From assembly GCA_028821145.1 (NCBI GenBank), contig JAPPHC010000041.1, positions 1-52,525 of the forward strand: a DNA stretch of 52,525 bases, given 5' to 3'. This DNA is from Gammaproteobacteria bacterium (GTDB lineage Bacteria; Pseudomonadota; Gammaproteobacteria; Steroidobacterales; Foliamicaceae). The translations under genes were made by a program, and so were the position numbers. The notes beneath the pieces are model-generated. The model had not been told where the DNA came from. It did no database searches and saw only the letters and a program-made list of their open reading frames with translations. This document shows positions 8,579-17,681 of the stretch, piece after piece; the first letter of the stretch is position 1, and each line of letters begins with the position of its first letter.

Positions 8579-9832
8579 TTACGCGGCCTTGTTGAACGTG
8601 ATGTGCAGGCTGGTCAAGCCCCGCAGGATGAAACTCGGCGCATGCGCGGGATGCGGCCAGGCGTCGTCCAGGGCGATACCGGTCATCCGCGTGAGTATCG
8701 CCCTGATGGCGATTTCCAGTTCCTTGCGCGCAAGCATCTGGCCGATGCACCTGTGGATGCCGTGGCTGAACGCCAGGTGCCGTATCGCGTTCTTGCGCCG
8801 GACGTCGAGCCTGTCCGCCTGCGGAAACTTCCCGTCGTCGCGGTTGGCTGCGCCGTAAGCGAGGTAGATCTTGGCACCCTTGGGAATGTCGTAGCCGCCC
8901 AGCTTCGTGTCCTCGGCCGTAACGCGGAACAGGCCCTGGACCGGGCTTTCCAGCCGCAGCGATTCCTCGACGAAGTTGGACACCAGCGAGAGGTCCTCGC
9001 GCAGGACCTCCTGCTGATCGGGGTTCTCGATCAGCAGCAGCACCGACTTGGCGAGGTGGTTGCGCGTGGTCTCGTTGCCGGCCACGAGCAACTGCTGCAC
9101 CAGGGCAAGCAGTTCTTCCGTGGACAACTCGCTGCCGTCCTCGTGCCGCGCGGCCACCAGTCCGGACAGGATGTCGTCTTCGGGCCTGGCTTTCTTCTCT
9201 TCGATCCGCTTCACGAAGTAGTGCTGGTATTCGATGATCAGCCGCGTGCATTCGAGCTTGCGCTCCGGGCTCAGCATGATGCCGAGCGTTTCTATGAAGG
9301 CGTCGCTCCAGGTCTTGAACCGCGGCATGTCCTGTTGCGGAACGCCGAGCTGGTCCGCGATTACGCCCAGCGGCAGGGGCACGGCGAATTCATTGAAGAA
9401 GTCGCAGCGGCCCCTGTCGATGAATCCGTCGATGAGCCGCTCCGTATGGCGCTCGAGGTAATCCTCCATGCGCCGCACGACCGGGCCGGTGAACGTGCGG
9501 TCGACGAGTTTCCGGAAAATCGTGTGCCGCGGCGGGTCCACCTGGCTCAGCACGTCGCGAACGACATAGCCTTCCTTCTCGAACAGGGCGTCGCTTTCCG
9601 ACGTGTCCGGCCCGCCTACGTCCCTGCGCATGTCGATGGCGGAGGAAAAGACCTTCCAGTTGTTCAGCGCTTCCACCGCGAGTTCGTACGACGCGATCAT
9701 CCACAAGTCGGTATTGGGGTCGTAGTGGACCGGCTCGCTTTCGTGCAGTGCCCGGTAGTAGCCGTACGGGCATTCCTGCACCGCCGGATCGGCGATCGTG
9801 AAGCTGTCCGGGCTTGCTTCAGACTCTCTCAT
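8579..9832 (-). CDS. Cytochrome P450 embedded between trpE and trpG
   Basis: A soluble bacterial-type P450 monooxygenase of 417 residues without a membrane anchor. The I-helix oxygen-activation motif is AGNETT, the K-helix ExxR is EESLR, and the haem-ligand loop is FSHGIHRCIG with Cys362. Its ATG (9832-9830) overlaps the trpE stop as ATGA, and trpG follows 24 bp after its stop, so expression is almost certainly coupled to anthranilate synthase. Substrate cannot be read from sequence; a tryptophan- or anthranilate-derived aromatic is a guess from context. No ferredoxin or ferredoxin reductase gene is adjacent, so electrons must come from a partner encoded elsewhere. Confidence 0.95.
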   Translation of the reverse strand: MRESEASPDSFTIADPAVQECPYGYYRALHESEPVHYDPNTDLWMIASYELAVEALNNWKVFSSAIDMRRDVGGPDTSESDALFEKEGYVVRDVLSQVDPPRHTIFRKLVDRTFTGPVVRRMEDYLERHTERLIDGFIDRGRCDFFNEFAVPLPLGVIADQLGVPQQDMPRFKTWSDAFIETLGIMLSPERKLECTRLIIEYQHYFVKRIEEKKARPEDDILSGLVAARHEDGSELSTEELLALVQQLLVAGNETTRNHLAKSVLLLIENPDQQEVLREDLSLVSNFVEESLRLESPVQGLFRVTAEDTKLGGYDIPKGAKIYLAYGAANRDDGKFPQADRLDVRRKNAIRHLAFSHGIHRCIGQMLARKELEIAIRAILTRMTGIALDDAWPHPAHAPSFILRGLTSLHITFNKAA

Positions 9833-11343
9833 GCGGCCGTGTCCAGCGCGGCGAAACGCACCGCCTCCTCGGCGGCGCGAATCAGGGCGTTGGCCTTGTT
9901 GCGGCTTTCCTCGTACTCGGCCGCGGGGTCGCTGTCGGCCACGATGCCGCTTCCCGCCTGCACGTACATGGATCCGTCCTTGACGATGGCGGTGCGCAGG
10001 GCGATGCAGGTGTCCATGCTGCCGTTGGCGGAAAAGTAGCCGATCGCGCCCGCGTAAACGCCCCGCTTCTCGGGCTCCAGCTCGTCGATGAGCTCCATGG
10101 CGCGGACCTTGGGCGCGCCGCTTACGGTGCCGGCCGGAAAAGCACCGCACAGCGCGTCCATCGCGCCGTAGCGCGGATCGATTTCGCCTTGCACGTTGGA
10201 AACGATGTGCATCACGTGCGAGTAGTGCTCGATGACCATTTGCTCGGTCACCTTGACGGAACCGATCCTGGCCACCCGTCCCACGTCGTTGCGCCCCAGA
10301 TCCAGCAGCATGAGGTGTTCGGCGCGCTCCTTGGGATCGGCCAGCAGCTCGCGCGCCAGCGCCGCGTCTTCGGTCCGGTTCGCGCCCCGCCGGCGGGTGC
10401 CGGCGATCGGCCTCACCGTGACCGTGTCGTCCCGCAACCGCACCAGGATCTCCGGACTCGATCCCACGATCGCAAATCCGTCGAAGTTGAGGAAATACAT
10501 GAACGGCGAAGGATTGGTCCGGCGCAGCGCACGGTAAAGGGCGAACGGCGGCAGTTCGAACGGCAGGCTGAACCGCTGCGAAAGCACCACCTGGAAGATG
10601 TCGCCGGCGGCAATGTACTCCTTGGCCTTGTCGACCATCCCGCAAAACGCCTCGCGGCTCAGGTTGGACGTGGGCTCCGACGGCCCTGGCCTGGCCCCAC
10701 GCCGGCCCTGCGCGTGGTATTGGCCCTGCTCGACGTCCGCTACCGCATCCGACAGCGTGTTCACGGCGCTCTTGTAGGCCGCACGCGCCGCGATCCCCTC
10801 GGCTGGACGCACCGGCGTAACGAGCGTGACCAGGTCCCTGACGGAATCGAAGATCGCCATCACCGTCGGGCGGACGAACACGCCGTCGGGAAGTGCCAGC
10901 ACGTCCGGATTCGGACGAGGCAATCGCTCCATCAGTCGAACCGTGTCGTAGGACATGTAACCCACCAGGCCGGCGGCCATCGGCGGCAGCGATTCGGGCA
11001 GTTCGATGCGCGAGTCGTCGATCAGCCGGCGCAATTCGCTAAGCGCATCGCCGCTGCAGGGCTCAAAGGCGTCGGCGCGCGTCAGCGCGCTGCGGTTGAC
11101 CTCGGCCCGGTTCCCGCGGCAGCGCCAGATGAGGTCGGGCTTCATCCCGATGATCGAGTAGCGCCCGCGCACCTCGCCGCCCTCCACCGACTCCAGCAGG
11201 AAGCTGTTCGGCGATTCCCCGGCCAGTTTCAGCAATACCGAAACCGGCGTGTCGAGATCGGCCACCAGCGTCGTCCACACGACCTGACTGTCGCCGGCCT
11301 CGTAGCGCTCAGCGAATTCTTCGGGGTTCGGGAAGAGTTTCAT
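9829..11343 (-). CDS. trpE: Anthranilate synthase component I
   Basis: Chorismate-using subunit of anthranilate synthase, the first committed step of tryptophan synthesis. The 504-residue length is normal. The N-terminal LLES element (SFLLESVEGGEV), which takes part in tryptophan feedback binding, is intact, so allosteric control is probably retained. The C-terminal chorismate-binding domain carries RPIAGTRRRG, LLDLGRNDVGRV and GTVSGAPKVRAM. It heads the trpE-P450-trpG unit. About 100 bp of repeat-containing sequence separates it from the sdhA stop. I see no leader peptide with tandem Trp codons upstream. Confidence 0.96.
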   Translation of the reverse strand: MKLFPNPEEFAERYEAGDSQVVWTTLVADLDTPVSVLLKLAGESPNSFLLESVEGGEVRGRYSIIGMKPDLIWRCRGNRAEVNRSALTRADAFEPCSGDALSELRRLIDDSRIELPESLPPMAAGLVGYMSYDTVRLMERLPRPNPDVLALPDGVFVRPTVMAIFDSVRDLVTLVTPVRPAEGIAARAAYKSAVNTLSDAVADVEQGQYHAQGRRGARPGPSEPTSNLSREAFCGMVDKAKEYIAAGDIFQVVLSQRFSLPFELPPFALYRALRRTNPSPFMYFLNFDGFAIVGSSPEILVRLRDDTVTVRPIAGTRRRGANRTEDAALARELLADPKERAEHLMLLDLGRNDVGRVARIGSVKVTEQMVIEHYSHVMHIVSNVQGEIDPRYGAMDALCGAFPAGTVSGAPKVRAMELIDELEPEKRGVYAGAIGYFSANGSMDTCIALRTAIVKDGSMYVQAGSGIVADSDPAAEYEESRNKANALIRAAEEAVRFAALDTAA

Positions 11344-11372
11344 CGCGAAAGAGCTTAGCGGTTGGGTTCGTT

Positions 11373-11443
11373 GAGGGCGGGAAGCCCTCGCTGGGAGGGA
11401 AGGCGTCCCGCCTTCCCGGAGGGCGGGAAGCCCTCCCTCCCAG
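11373..11443. repeat. GC-rich compound hairpin repeat (REP-like), copy 1
   Basis: This intergenic block between sdhA and trpE (both minus strand) contains nested inverted repeats. CTGGGAGGGA at 11391-11400 pairs perfectly with 11434-11443. Inside are two hairpins: GGGAAGGCG/CGCCTTCCC (11397-11405 with 11409-11417, loop TCC) and GGAGGGC/GCCCTCC (11418-11424 with 11430-11436). A further GAGGGC/GCCCTC hairpin lies at 11373-11389. The first hairpin core recurs at 43384-43404 and 47296-47312. It could also stop or attenuate transcription after sdhA, though no U-tract follows. Confidence 0.8.
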
Positions 11444-11444
11444 G

Positions 11445-13220
11445 CTAGTAGACGCGCTGCTTGAGGGGTATGGTCTCCACCTCGTCGGTCATGGTCTCAA
11501 GCTGCACCGGGCGATAGTCGAGGCGCGCACGGCCTTTCTCGTCGACCCACGACAGGGTGTGCTTGAGCCAATTGTCGTCGTCGCGCTCCGGGAAGTCCTC
11601 GCGGGCGTGCGCGCCGCGGCTCTCCTCGCGGGCGGCGGCTGACGCGAGAGTCGCCATCGCCTGGCCCAGCAGGTTCTCAAGCTCCAGCGTCTCGATAAGG
11701 TCGGTGTTCCAGATCAGCGAGCGGTCGGCGATCTTGACGTCGGAAAAGCTGTTCAGCGTTTCGCGGAGCCCGGCCACGCCTTCTTCCAGCACCTCGCCGG
11801 TGCGGAAAACGGCCGCGTGGTCCTGCATCAGGCGCTGCATCTCCACGCGGATTTCCGCCGTTGGGCGCGAACCGTCTGCGTGGCGGATGCGGTCCACGTG
11901 GGCAATCGACTCGTCGCCCGCGCCGGCAGGCAGCGGCGGCGGCGGACCCTCGCCGCGCAGGGTCTCGGCGCAGCGGCGCGCGGCGGCGCGGCCGAACACC
12001 ACCAGGTCGAGCAGCGAATTGGAGCCCAGACGGTTGGCGCCGTGCACCGATACGCAGGCGGCCTCGCCCACCGCCAGCAGTCCCGGCGCGATGTTGTCCC
12101 TGTCCTGCAGGGCCTCGGCGTGATAGTTGGTGGGTATGCCGCCCATGTTGTAGTGCACGGTCGGCACGACCGGCATGGGCTCTTTGGTCACGTCCACGTC
12201 GGCGAACACCCTGGCGGTTTCGGCGATGCCCGGCAGCCGCTCTGCGATCACCTCCGGATCGAGGTGCATGATGTTGAGATGCACGTGGTCCTTGCGCGGC
12301 CCCAGTCCCCTGCCCTCGCGCAATTCGATCGTGATGGCGCGGCTGACCACGTCGCGTGAGGCGAGGTCCTTCGCGGACGGCGCGTAGCGCTCCATGAAAC
12401 GCTCGTCCTCGGAGTTGGTCAGGTAACCGCCCTCGCCGCGCACTCCCTCGGAGATCAGGCAACCGGCGCCCAGGATTCCGGTGGGATGGAACTGCACGAA
12501 CTCCATGTCCATCAACGGAAGTCCGGCGCGCAGCACCATCCCGTTGCCGTCGCCGGTGCAGGTGTGCGCGGAAGTGCAGGAGTAGTACGCCCGGCCGTAA
12601 CCGCCGGTGGCAAGGATCACGCGGTGGGCGTTGAAGCGGTGCAGATGGCCGGTTTCCAGGTCGATCGCCAGGACGCCCCGGCACACTCCGTCGACCATGA
12701 TGAGGTCGACGGCGAAATACTCGATGAAGAACTGCGCTTCGTGCCGCAGCGATTGCTGATAGAGCGTGTGCAGCATCGCGTGGCCGGTGCGGTCGGCGGC
12801 CGCGCAGGTGCGTACCGCCTGGCCCTCGCCGTAATGCGTGGTCATGCCGCCGAACGCGCGCTGATAGATGCGCCCATCCTCGGTGCGCGAAAACGGCAGA
12901 CCATAGTGCTCCAGTTCGATGACCGCGCGCGCCGCTTCCTTGCACATGTACTCGATGGCGTCCTGATCGCCCAGCCAGTCCGACCCCTTGACGGTGTCGT
13001 ACATGTGCCAGCGCCAGTCGTCCTCGCCCATGTTGCCCAGCGCCGCGCTGATGCCGCCCTGGGCCGCAACGGTATGGCTGCGGGTCGGAAAGACCTTGGT
13101 GATGCAAGCCGTGTCCAGCCCGGCTTCGGCCAGCCCGAAAGTGGCGCGCAAACCGGCGCCGCCGGCGCCGACAACGACCACGTCGAAAGTGTGATCGACT
13201 ACGGTGTAATCGCCCGGCAT
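11445..13220 (-). CDS. sdhA: Succinate dehydrogenase flavoprotein subunit
   Basis: Catalytic FAD subunit of complex II, oxidising succinate to fumarate. It has 591 residues. The dinucleotide loop GAGGAGL is at 18-24, and the histidine that carries covalent FAD is His49 in [11 protein letters not shown]. Active-site regions include FHPTGI, RGEGGYL and HYNMGGI. The start at 13220 (ATG) fits the family N-terminus; the open frame continues upstream but only as the shadow of sdhD. It follows sdhD by 17 bp. No sdhB follows: the downstream gene is trpE, after a hairpin repeat. Confidence 0.97.
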   Translation of the reverse strand: MPGDYTVVDHTFDVVVVGAGGAGLRATFGLAEAGLDTACITKVFPTRSHTVAAQGGISAALGNMGEDDWRWHMYDTVKGSDWLGDQDAIEYMCKEAARAVIELEHYGLPFSRTEDGRIYQRAFGGMTTHYGEGQAVRTCAAADRTGHAMLHTLYQQSLRHEAQFFIEYFAVDLIMVDGVCRGVLAIDLETGHLHRFNAHRVILATGGYGRAYYSCTSAHTCTGDGNGMVLRAGLPLMDMEFVQFHPTGILGAGCLISEGVRGEGGYLTNSEDERFMERYAPSAKDLASRDVVSRAITIELREGRGLGPRKDHVHLNIMHLDPEVIAERLPGIAETARVFADVDVTKEPMPVVPTVHYNMGGIPTNYHAEALQDRDNIAPGLLAVGEAACVSVHGANRLGSNSLLDLVVFGRAAARRCAETLRGEGPPPPLPAGAGDESIAHVDRIRHADGSRPTAEIRVEMQRLMQDHAAVFRTGEVLEEGVAGLRETLNSFSDVKIADRSLIWNTDLIETLELENLLGQAMATLASAAAREESRGAHAREDFPERDDDNWLKHTLSWVDEKGRARLDYRPVQLETMTDEVETIPLKQRVY

Positions 13221-13237
13221 TCCCGCGCCCTCGCCGT

Positions 13238-13615
13238 TCAGACCTGGGTAACGATGCGGGCGATCGCCAGCAGGCCGGCCAGCGCCAGGACGACATGCGC
13301 CAGCCTGGAAACGATCAGTCCGGCCACCCGCAATCCGCCACCCACATAATCCTCGAGCACCACGCGGACGCCCAGTTCGGAGTGATACAGAAGCGTCAGG
13401 ACGAAGGCGGTCAGCAGGGTGGCGTCGCCCAGTCCCTGAAAGCAGTTCAGGAGGTCTTCGTACAACAGCGTCGGCAGCGACGCCAGCCGCCACAAGAACC
13501 ACGGCGCCAGCGGAACAAGCGCCACGGCGCTGATCCTTTGCGCCCACCAGTGTCCGGTGCCGTGACCGGCCGAGCCGAGTCCTTCAGCGTGACCCAGGGG
13601 AGTGCGCAAACTCAC
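13238..13615 (-). CDS. sdhD: Succinate dehydrogenase membrane anchor subunit D
   Basis: Small membrane anchor (125 residues) that with SdhC holds haem b and the ubiquinone site. Three hydrophobic segments are visible. The family signature [14 protein letters not shown], with the conserved His and the Asp-Tyr pair, is present, as is the N-terminal [14 protein letters not shown] with its conserved Arg. The start is GTG at 13615, overlapping the sdhC stop as GTGA. It is encoded in the canonical place between sdhC and sdhA. Confidence 0.93.
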   Translation of the reverse strand: MSLRTPLGHAEGLGSAGHGTGHWWAQRISAVALVPLAPWFLWRLASLPTLLYEDLLNCFQGLGDATLLTAFVLTLLYHSELGVRVVLEDYVGGGLRVAGLIVSRLAHVVLALAGLLAIARIVTQV

Positions 13616-14010
13616 AGTATCCGCCCCGCGAAGGGCCCCCACCACCAGTACGCTCCGGTAGCGGCCAGCGAAGCCAGGAACACGAACCAGCCGGAAAGCT
13701 GCGCGTGTTTCGGCTCGAATCCCCGGCCGATGTCCCAGACCAGGTGCCGCACACCGTTGGCGAAGTGATAGAAGAGGCAGTACGTCCAGCCCAACGCCGC
13801 CAGCCGCACGATGGGCAGGCGGAAAAGGCCTTCCAGATTGCCGCCCCAATGCGGTCCCGACGCGAGCGCCAGAAGGCATCCGACCAACGCCACCGAGCCG
13901 ATGGAAAGCACAACGCCGGTGAAGCGGTGCAGAATAGAAAGAGCCATGGTGTACTGCCAGCGATATACCGACAGGTGCGGCGAAAGCGGCCGATTGGCGG
14001 CGGAAGGCAT
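13612..14010 (-). CDS. sdhC: Succinate dehydrogenase cytochrome b556 subunit
   Basis: Membrane anchor and cytochrome b subunit of complex II, 132 residues with three transmembrane helices. The N-terminal signature RPLSPHLSVYR and the SILHRFTG motif are intact, and the second helix carries the haem-ligand region HFANGVRHLVWD. It starts the sdhCDA unit, whose promoter should lie in the short gap shared with the divergent ygfZ gene (14011-14030) or inside ygfZ. The very small gap suggests regulatory sequences overlap coding DNA. Confidence 0.95.
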   Translation of the reverse strand: MPSAANRPLSPHLSVYRWQYTMALSILHRFTGVVLSIGSVALVGCLLALASGPHWGGNLEGLFRLPIVRLAALGWTYCLFYHFANGVRHLVWDIGRGFEPKHAQLSGWFVFLASLAATGAYWWWGPFAGRIL

Positions 14011-14030
14011 CTACTGAATCTTGGGGGAGG

Positions 14031-14879
14031 ATGGTCTTGAGGGTGAGCAATTGTAGCCCGCATCCGTCCGGGCTTCTGCGCCTGGACGACTTTGCCGCGC
14101 TGCGTGTCAGCGGCGAGGACTGCGTGGATTTCCTGCAGGGGCAGCTCAGCCAGGACATGGGCAGGGTCACGCCCACGCAGGCGGCTCCGGCGGCCTGGTG
14201 CAACAGGCAGGGAAGAGTGCTGTGCCTGATGGTTGCCGTCGACTGGCAGGATGCGATCTTCCTGATACTGCCGGCTGCTATGGCCGAAACCTGCGCCGAG
14301 GGCCTTGGACGCTATGTCCTACGGGCCAAGGTGCGAATCGAACGCTGGGACCAGGCAGTATTCGGGTGCGCGGGAATCGAGGAACCGGGAGCAGAAACCT
14401 GGGCCTGCAAGGGGAACGAAGCGTATTGCGCCGTGCGGCTGCCGGGGGCCCGAAACAGGGCTCTGCTCCTCGGAGAACCACCGACAAACGCCGAAGGCGC
14501 TCCGGGTTCAGGCTTGACCCTTGAGAACTGGCGGCTGGCGGACATCGAGGCGGAGTTGCCATGGATCGGCGAGAAAACCAGTGGCAAGTTCCTGGCCCAT
14601 TCGCTGAACCTCGATCTTTCCGGCGCGGTCAGTTTCACCAAGGGCTGTTACGTCGGGCAGGAGATCATCGCGCGCATGGAGCACCGGGGCAGGCCCAAGC
14701 GCAGGATGCAGCGCGTGCATCTTCCGGCGGACTCGGCCGTGGAGGCCGGGGCGCGAGTGGACCATCCGGAGCACGGAGCTGCAACCATAATCACCTGGTC
14801 CGCCGCGCCGGAGCGCGTCGAGGCGCTGGCCGAAGTCCGGCTAGCGCAGGACGGCTCACAAGCCATGGAGCAGTCGTGA
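14031..14879 (+). CDS. ygfZ: YgfZ/GcvT-family folate-binding Fe-S maintenance protein
   Basis: Tetrahydrofolate-dependent protein of the YgfZ (COG0354) family that protects or repairs iron-sulfur enzymes. The diagnostic motif KGCYVGQE is present near residue 205, followed by the family's basic RGRPKRRM stretch. The total is 282 residues if ATG 14031 is used. That ATG directly abuts the GGGGGAGG at 14023-14030, which leaves no spacing; TTG at 14037 or GTG at 14043, both in frame, would be better placed. Divergent position from sdhC suits a role with complex II, a rich Fe-S client. Its stop overlaps the next start as GTGA. Confidence 0.92.
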   Translation: MVLRVSNCSPHPSGLLRLDDFAALRVSGEDCVDFLQGQLSQDMGRVTPTQAAPAAWCNRQGRVLCLMVAVDWQDAIFLILPAAMAETCAEGLGRYVLRAKVRIERWDQAVFGCAGIEEPGAETWACKGNEAYCAVRLPGARNRALLLGEPPTNAEGAPGSGLTLENWRLADIEAELPWIGEKTSGKFLAHSLNLDLSGAVSFTKGCYVGQEIIARMEHRGRPKRRMQRVHLPADSAVEAGARVDHPEHGAATIITWSAAPERVEALAEVRLAQDGSQAMEQS

Positions 14880-16177
14880 AATCCGTCCAGGACCAGATCA
14901 ACAACACGCCCATGAGCGGCTTCCAGGTGCTGGCGGTCACCGTGTGCCTTGCGATCAACATGCTGGACGGTTACGACGTTCTGGTCATGTCGTTCGCGGC
15001 GCCCTTCGTGGCGGCGGACTGGGCGATCAGCGACACGGTGACGGGCCTGCTGCTCTCTTCCAGTCTGGTCGGCATGGCGCTGGGCTCACTTTTCCTGGCC
15101 CCCCTGGCGGATGTCTTCGGAAGGCGGCGGATGACGCTCTGGTCGCTTGCCGCCGTCACGGTGGGCATGCTTGCCTCGGCGCTGGCGGCGAACCACACGC
15201 AGTTGATCGCGCTGCGCTTCTTTACCGGTATCGGGATCGGCGCCATGCTGGCCAGCCTGACGGTGGTCGTATCCGAGTATTCCTCCAGACGCCGCCGGAC
15301 ACTCGCGCTGATAATCCTGCAGGCCGGCTTCCCCGCCGGCGCCTTGCTATGGGGCCTGGTTGCGGTTCCGATCATCCTCGGATACGGCTGGCGCTGGGCA
15401 TTCGTATTCGGCGGGGTCCTTTCCGGCCTGATGATTCCGGTGGCCTGGGCTGCCCTGCCCGAATCACTTGACTACCTCATTACGAGCCGGCCACCCAACG
15501 CGATCGAAAAAGTCAACCGCCTGCTGAAGCGAATGGGCAAGGCGCCGGTGGAAGAGCTCGGAACCGGCGGGTCAAGGCGGCCGAAGCGGGCGAAGCTGAG
15601 CAGCCTGTTCGATCATGGGCGGGCAAGGAACACGCTCCTGATCTGGGTGTGCTTTTTCTGCACGCTGCTGGTGTTCTATTTCTTCATGTCGTGGACGCCG
15701 AAACTGCTGATCGATGCGGGTCTTTCCGAAGAAGTCGGGCTGTCCGGGGGCATCATCCTCAATGCCGGCGCAATCGTCGGCGGCATCGCACTGGGGCTGT
15801 TGGCCTCCCGGGTCCGGCTCAACTGGCTGCAGGCGGGCTACGCACTGCTGGGCGGCGGCTTGCTGATCGCTTTCGGACTGTATTACGGCACGCTGTCCGC
15901 GGCCCTCGTTCTGGCCTTTCTCGTAGGCGTTTTCGGCACCGGCTGCATTATGGGCGCCTACGCCGCCGTACCGCAGCTTTATCCGACGGAAGTGCGGACT
16001 ACGGGCACGGGCGTTGCGATCGGGCTGGGCAGATGGGGCGGAGTCGCCGCGCCGACCGCGGCGGGCGTGCTGCTGGACGCCGGTTGGACAGGCCCCGACC
16101 TCTACTTTATATTCGCCATACCGCTTTTCATAGCTGCCGCAGCCGCCATGTACCTGCGAATCGGAAGGTCCCAATAG
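14876..16177 (+). CDS. MFS transporter, AAHS-like (aromatic acid:H+ symporter family)
   Basis: A 433-residue permease with 12 predicted transmembrane segments. The first helix carries NMLDGYDVLVMSFAAPF, typical of the aromatic acid/H+ symporter branch (PcaK, BenK type), and the loop 2-3 motif reads LADVFGRRRM. The C-terminal half has the matching LYPTEVRTTGTG region. The start is GTG at 14876, overlapping the ygfZ stop by 4 bp. A PLP decarboxylase begins right after its stop codon, so importer and enzyme may serve one aromatic substrate. The exact substrate is not determinable. Confidence 0.85.
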   Translation: MKSVQDQINNTPMSGFQVLAVTVCLAINMLDGYDVLVMSFAAPFVAADWAISDTVTGLLLSSSLVGMALGSLFLAPLADVFGRRRMTLWSLAAVTVGMLASALAANHTQLIALRFFTGIGIGAMLASLTVVVSEYSSRRRRTLALIILQAGFPAGALLWGLVAVPIILGYGWRWAFVFGGVLSGLMIPVAWAALPESLDYLITSRPPNAIEKVNRLLKRMGKAPVEELGTGGSRRPKRAKLSSLFDHGRARNTLLIWVCFFCTLLVFYFFMSWTPKLLIDAGLSEEVGLSGGIILNAGAIVGGIALGLLASRVRLNWLQAGYALLGGGLLIAFGLYYGTLSAALVLAFLVGVFGTGCIMGAYAAVPQLYPTEVRTTGTGVAIGLGRWGGVAAPTAAGVLLDAGWTGPDLYFIFAIPLFIAAAAAMYLRIGRSQ

Positions 16178-17608
16178 GTGTCAGAAAGTCCCGAAAACGG
16201 CCTGCAGATGGCGCCCGACGTCATGCTGGACCTGGCGCGCCAGGCCGCGGAGTTGCTCGTGGACAGGATTCACAACCTGCCCGGCGAAGGCGCCTGGGAC
16301 GGGGAGTTCCGGGAAGGGCTGCTGGCCACCTTGATGGAGGACCCGCCCGAAGAGGGTCGGCCGGGTAATGAGGTGATCGAGCGCGCCGTGCGCGAGATTC
16401 TTCCGTACACCTTGAGGCTCGATCACCCACGCTCTTTCGGATTCATATCCTCGGCCCCCACCTGGCCGGGGGTGCTGGCCGATTTCATCGCCGCCGGCTA
16501 CAACGTCAACGCCTGTTCCTGGCTTGTGGCCAGCGGACCCAGCCAGCTTGAACTGGTGGTGATCGAATGGTTCCGCCGCTGGCTGGGCTATCCCGAGGGC
16601 GCGGGAGGCCTGTTCACGAGTGGCGGCTCAGCCGCAAGCCTGGATGCCTTCGTGGCGGCGCGCGAAGCCGCCGGACATCCGGAACGCGCCACCGTCTACA
16701 TGAGCAATCAAAGCCACACGGCGTTCTATAGGGCGGCGATCATCGCCGGCATCCGGCGCGAGTGCGTGCGCGTTGTTCCCAGCGATGATCGGTTCCGCCT
16801 CGACATGACGGCGCTTGCAAGCCAGGTGGCCGAGGACCGCGCGGCCGGCTATGCGCCGGTGGCGGTATGCGCCAATGCCGGCGCCTCCAGCACCGGCGCC
16901 ATCGACCCGTTGCCGGAAATGGCCGACTATTGCGAAGCCGAGGACATCTGGCTGCACGTGGACGCGGCCTACGGCGGTTTCGCGGTCGTGTGCGATGAGG
17001 GCAAGGCGTTGCTGCGCGGGATCGAGCGCGCCGACTCGGTGGGGCTGGACGCGCACAAGTGGCTGTTCCAGCCGTACGAAGCCGGCTGCCTGCTGGTCAA
17101 GGACCCCGCGATGCTCGAAAAGGCGTTCGGCGTGCGCCACGACGTGCTGCAGGACACCGTCTGGGGCGCCAATCATCCTAACCTCGCCGATCGTGGGCTT
17201 CAGCTCAGCCGCTCGTTCCGGGCCCTGAAAGTGTGGATGTCGATCCAGACCTTCGGGATGGCGGCATTCCGGAATGCCGTCGCCAACGGGATGCGGCTTG
17301 CGCTCAAGGCGCAGGACTACGTCGAGGCCAGTTCAATACTGGAACTGGTCAGCCCCGCATCGCTGGGCGTGGTGTGTTTCCGCGTCAACCCCAAGGATGC
17401 GGGCATGAATGAAGAAACGCGGGACAAGATCAACGCGAAAGTGCTGGCGCGAATGTTCTGGGACGACCGCGCTTTCCTTTCGTCGGCGTCGCCCAGCGGC
17501 AAATTCGCGCTTCGCCTGTGCATCATCAACCACAACACCGGGTGGGACGACGTCGCCGAGACGCTCAAGGCCGTCGAGCGATTCGGCGCAGACGCAATCG
17601 AAAGCTGA
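16178..17608 (+). CDS. Group II PLP-dependent decarboxylase (aromatic-L-amino-acid decarboxylase type)
   Basis: A 476-residue fold-type I PLP enzyme of the group II decarboxylases (AADC, HDC, GAD65-like). The cofactor lysine is Lys294 in GLDAHKWLF. His180 in NQSH should stack on the PLP ring, and Asp262 in HVDAAYGG should bind the pyridine nitrogen. The N-terminal LDHPRSFGFI region is typical. The start is GTG, immediately after the transporter's TAG. Together they suggest uptake and decarboxylation of an aromatic amino acid such as Trp, Tyr or a derivative, though aspartate or glutamate decarboxylases share the fold. Confidence 0.9.
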   Translation: MSESPENGLQMAPDVMLDLARQAAELLVDRIHNLPGEGAWDGEFREGLLATLMEDPPEEGRPGNEVIERAVREILPYTLRLDHPRSFGFISSAPTWPGVLADFIAAGYNVNACSWLVASGPSQLELVVIEWFRRWLGYPEGAGGLFTSGGSAASLDAFVAAREAAGHPERATVYMSNQSHTAFYRAAIIAGIRRECVRVVPSDDRFRLDMTALASQVAEDRAAGYAPVAVCANAGASSTGAIDPLPEMADYCEAEDIWLHVDAAYGGFAVVCDEGKALLRGIERADSVGLDAHKWLFQPYEAGCLLVKDPAMLEKAFGVRHDVLQDTVWGANHPNLADRGLQLSRSFRALKVWMSIQTFGMAAFRNAVANGMRLALKAQDYVEASSILELVSPASLGVVCFRVNPKDAGMNEETRDKINAKVLARMFWDDRAFLSSASPSGKFALRLCIINHNTGWDDVAETLKAVERFGADAIES

Positions 17609-17681
17609 CATCGACGATCGAAAACCGGCCGGACGAGGCCCGGAACGCCCGCCCCTTTGCACGGCACCCTTCAGCTTTGGA

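Noticed and set aside
8021..10039. A 672-codon open frame on the plus strand across trpG and the P450 gene.
   Set aside because: It is the antisense shadow of trpG and the P450 gene, which have complete motifs; the shadow protein has no recognisable domain and GC-rich DNA gives such frames often.
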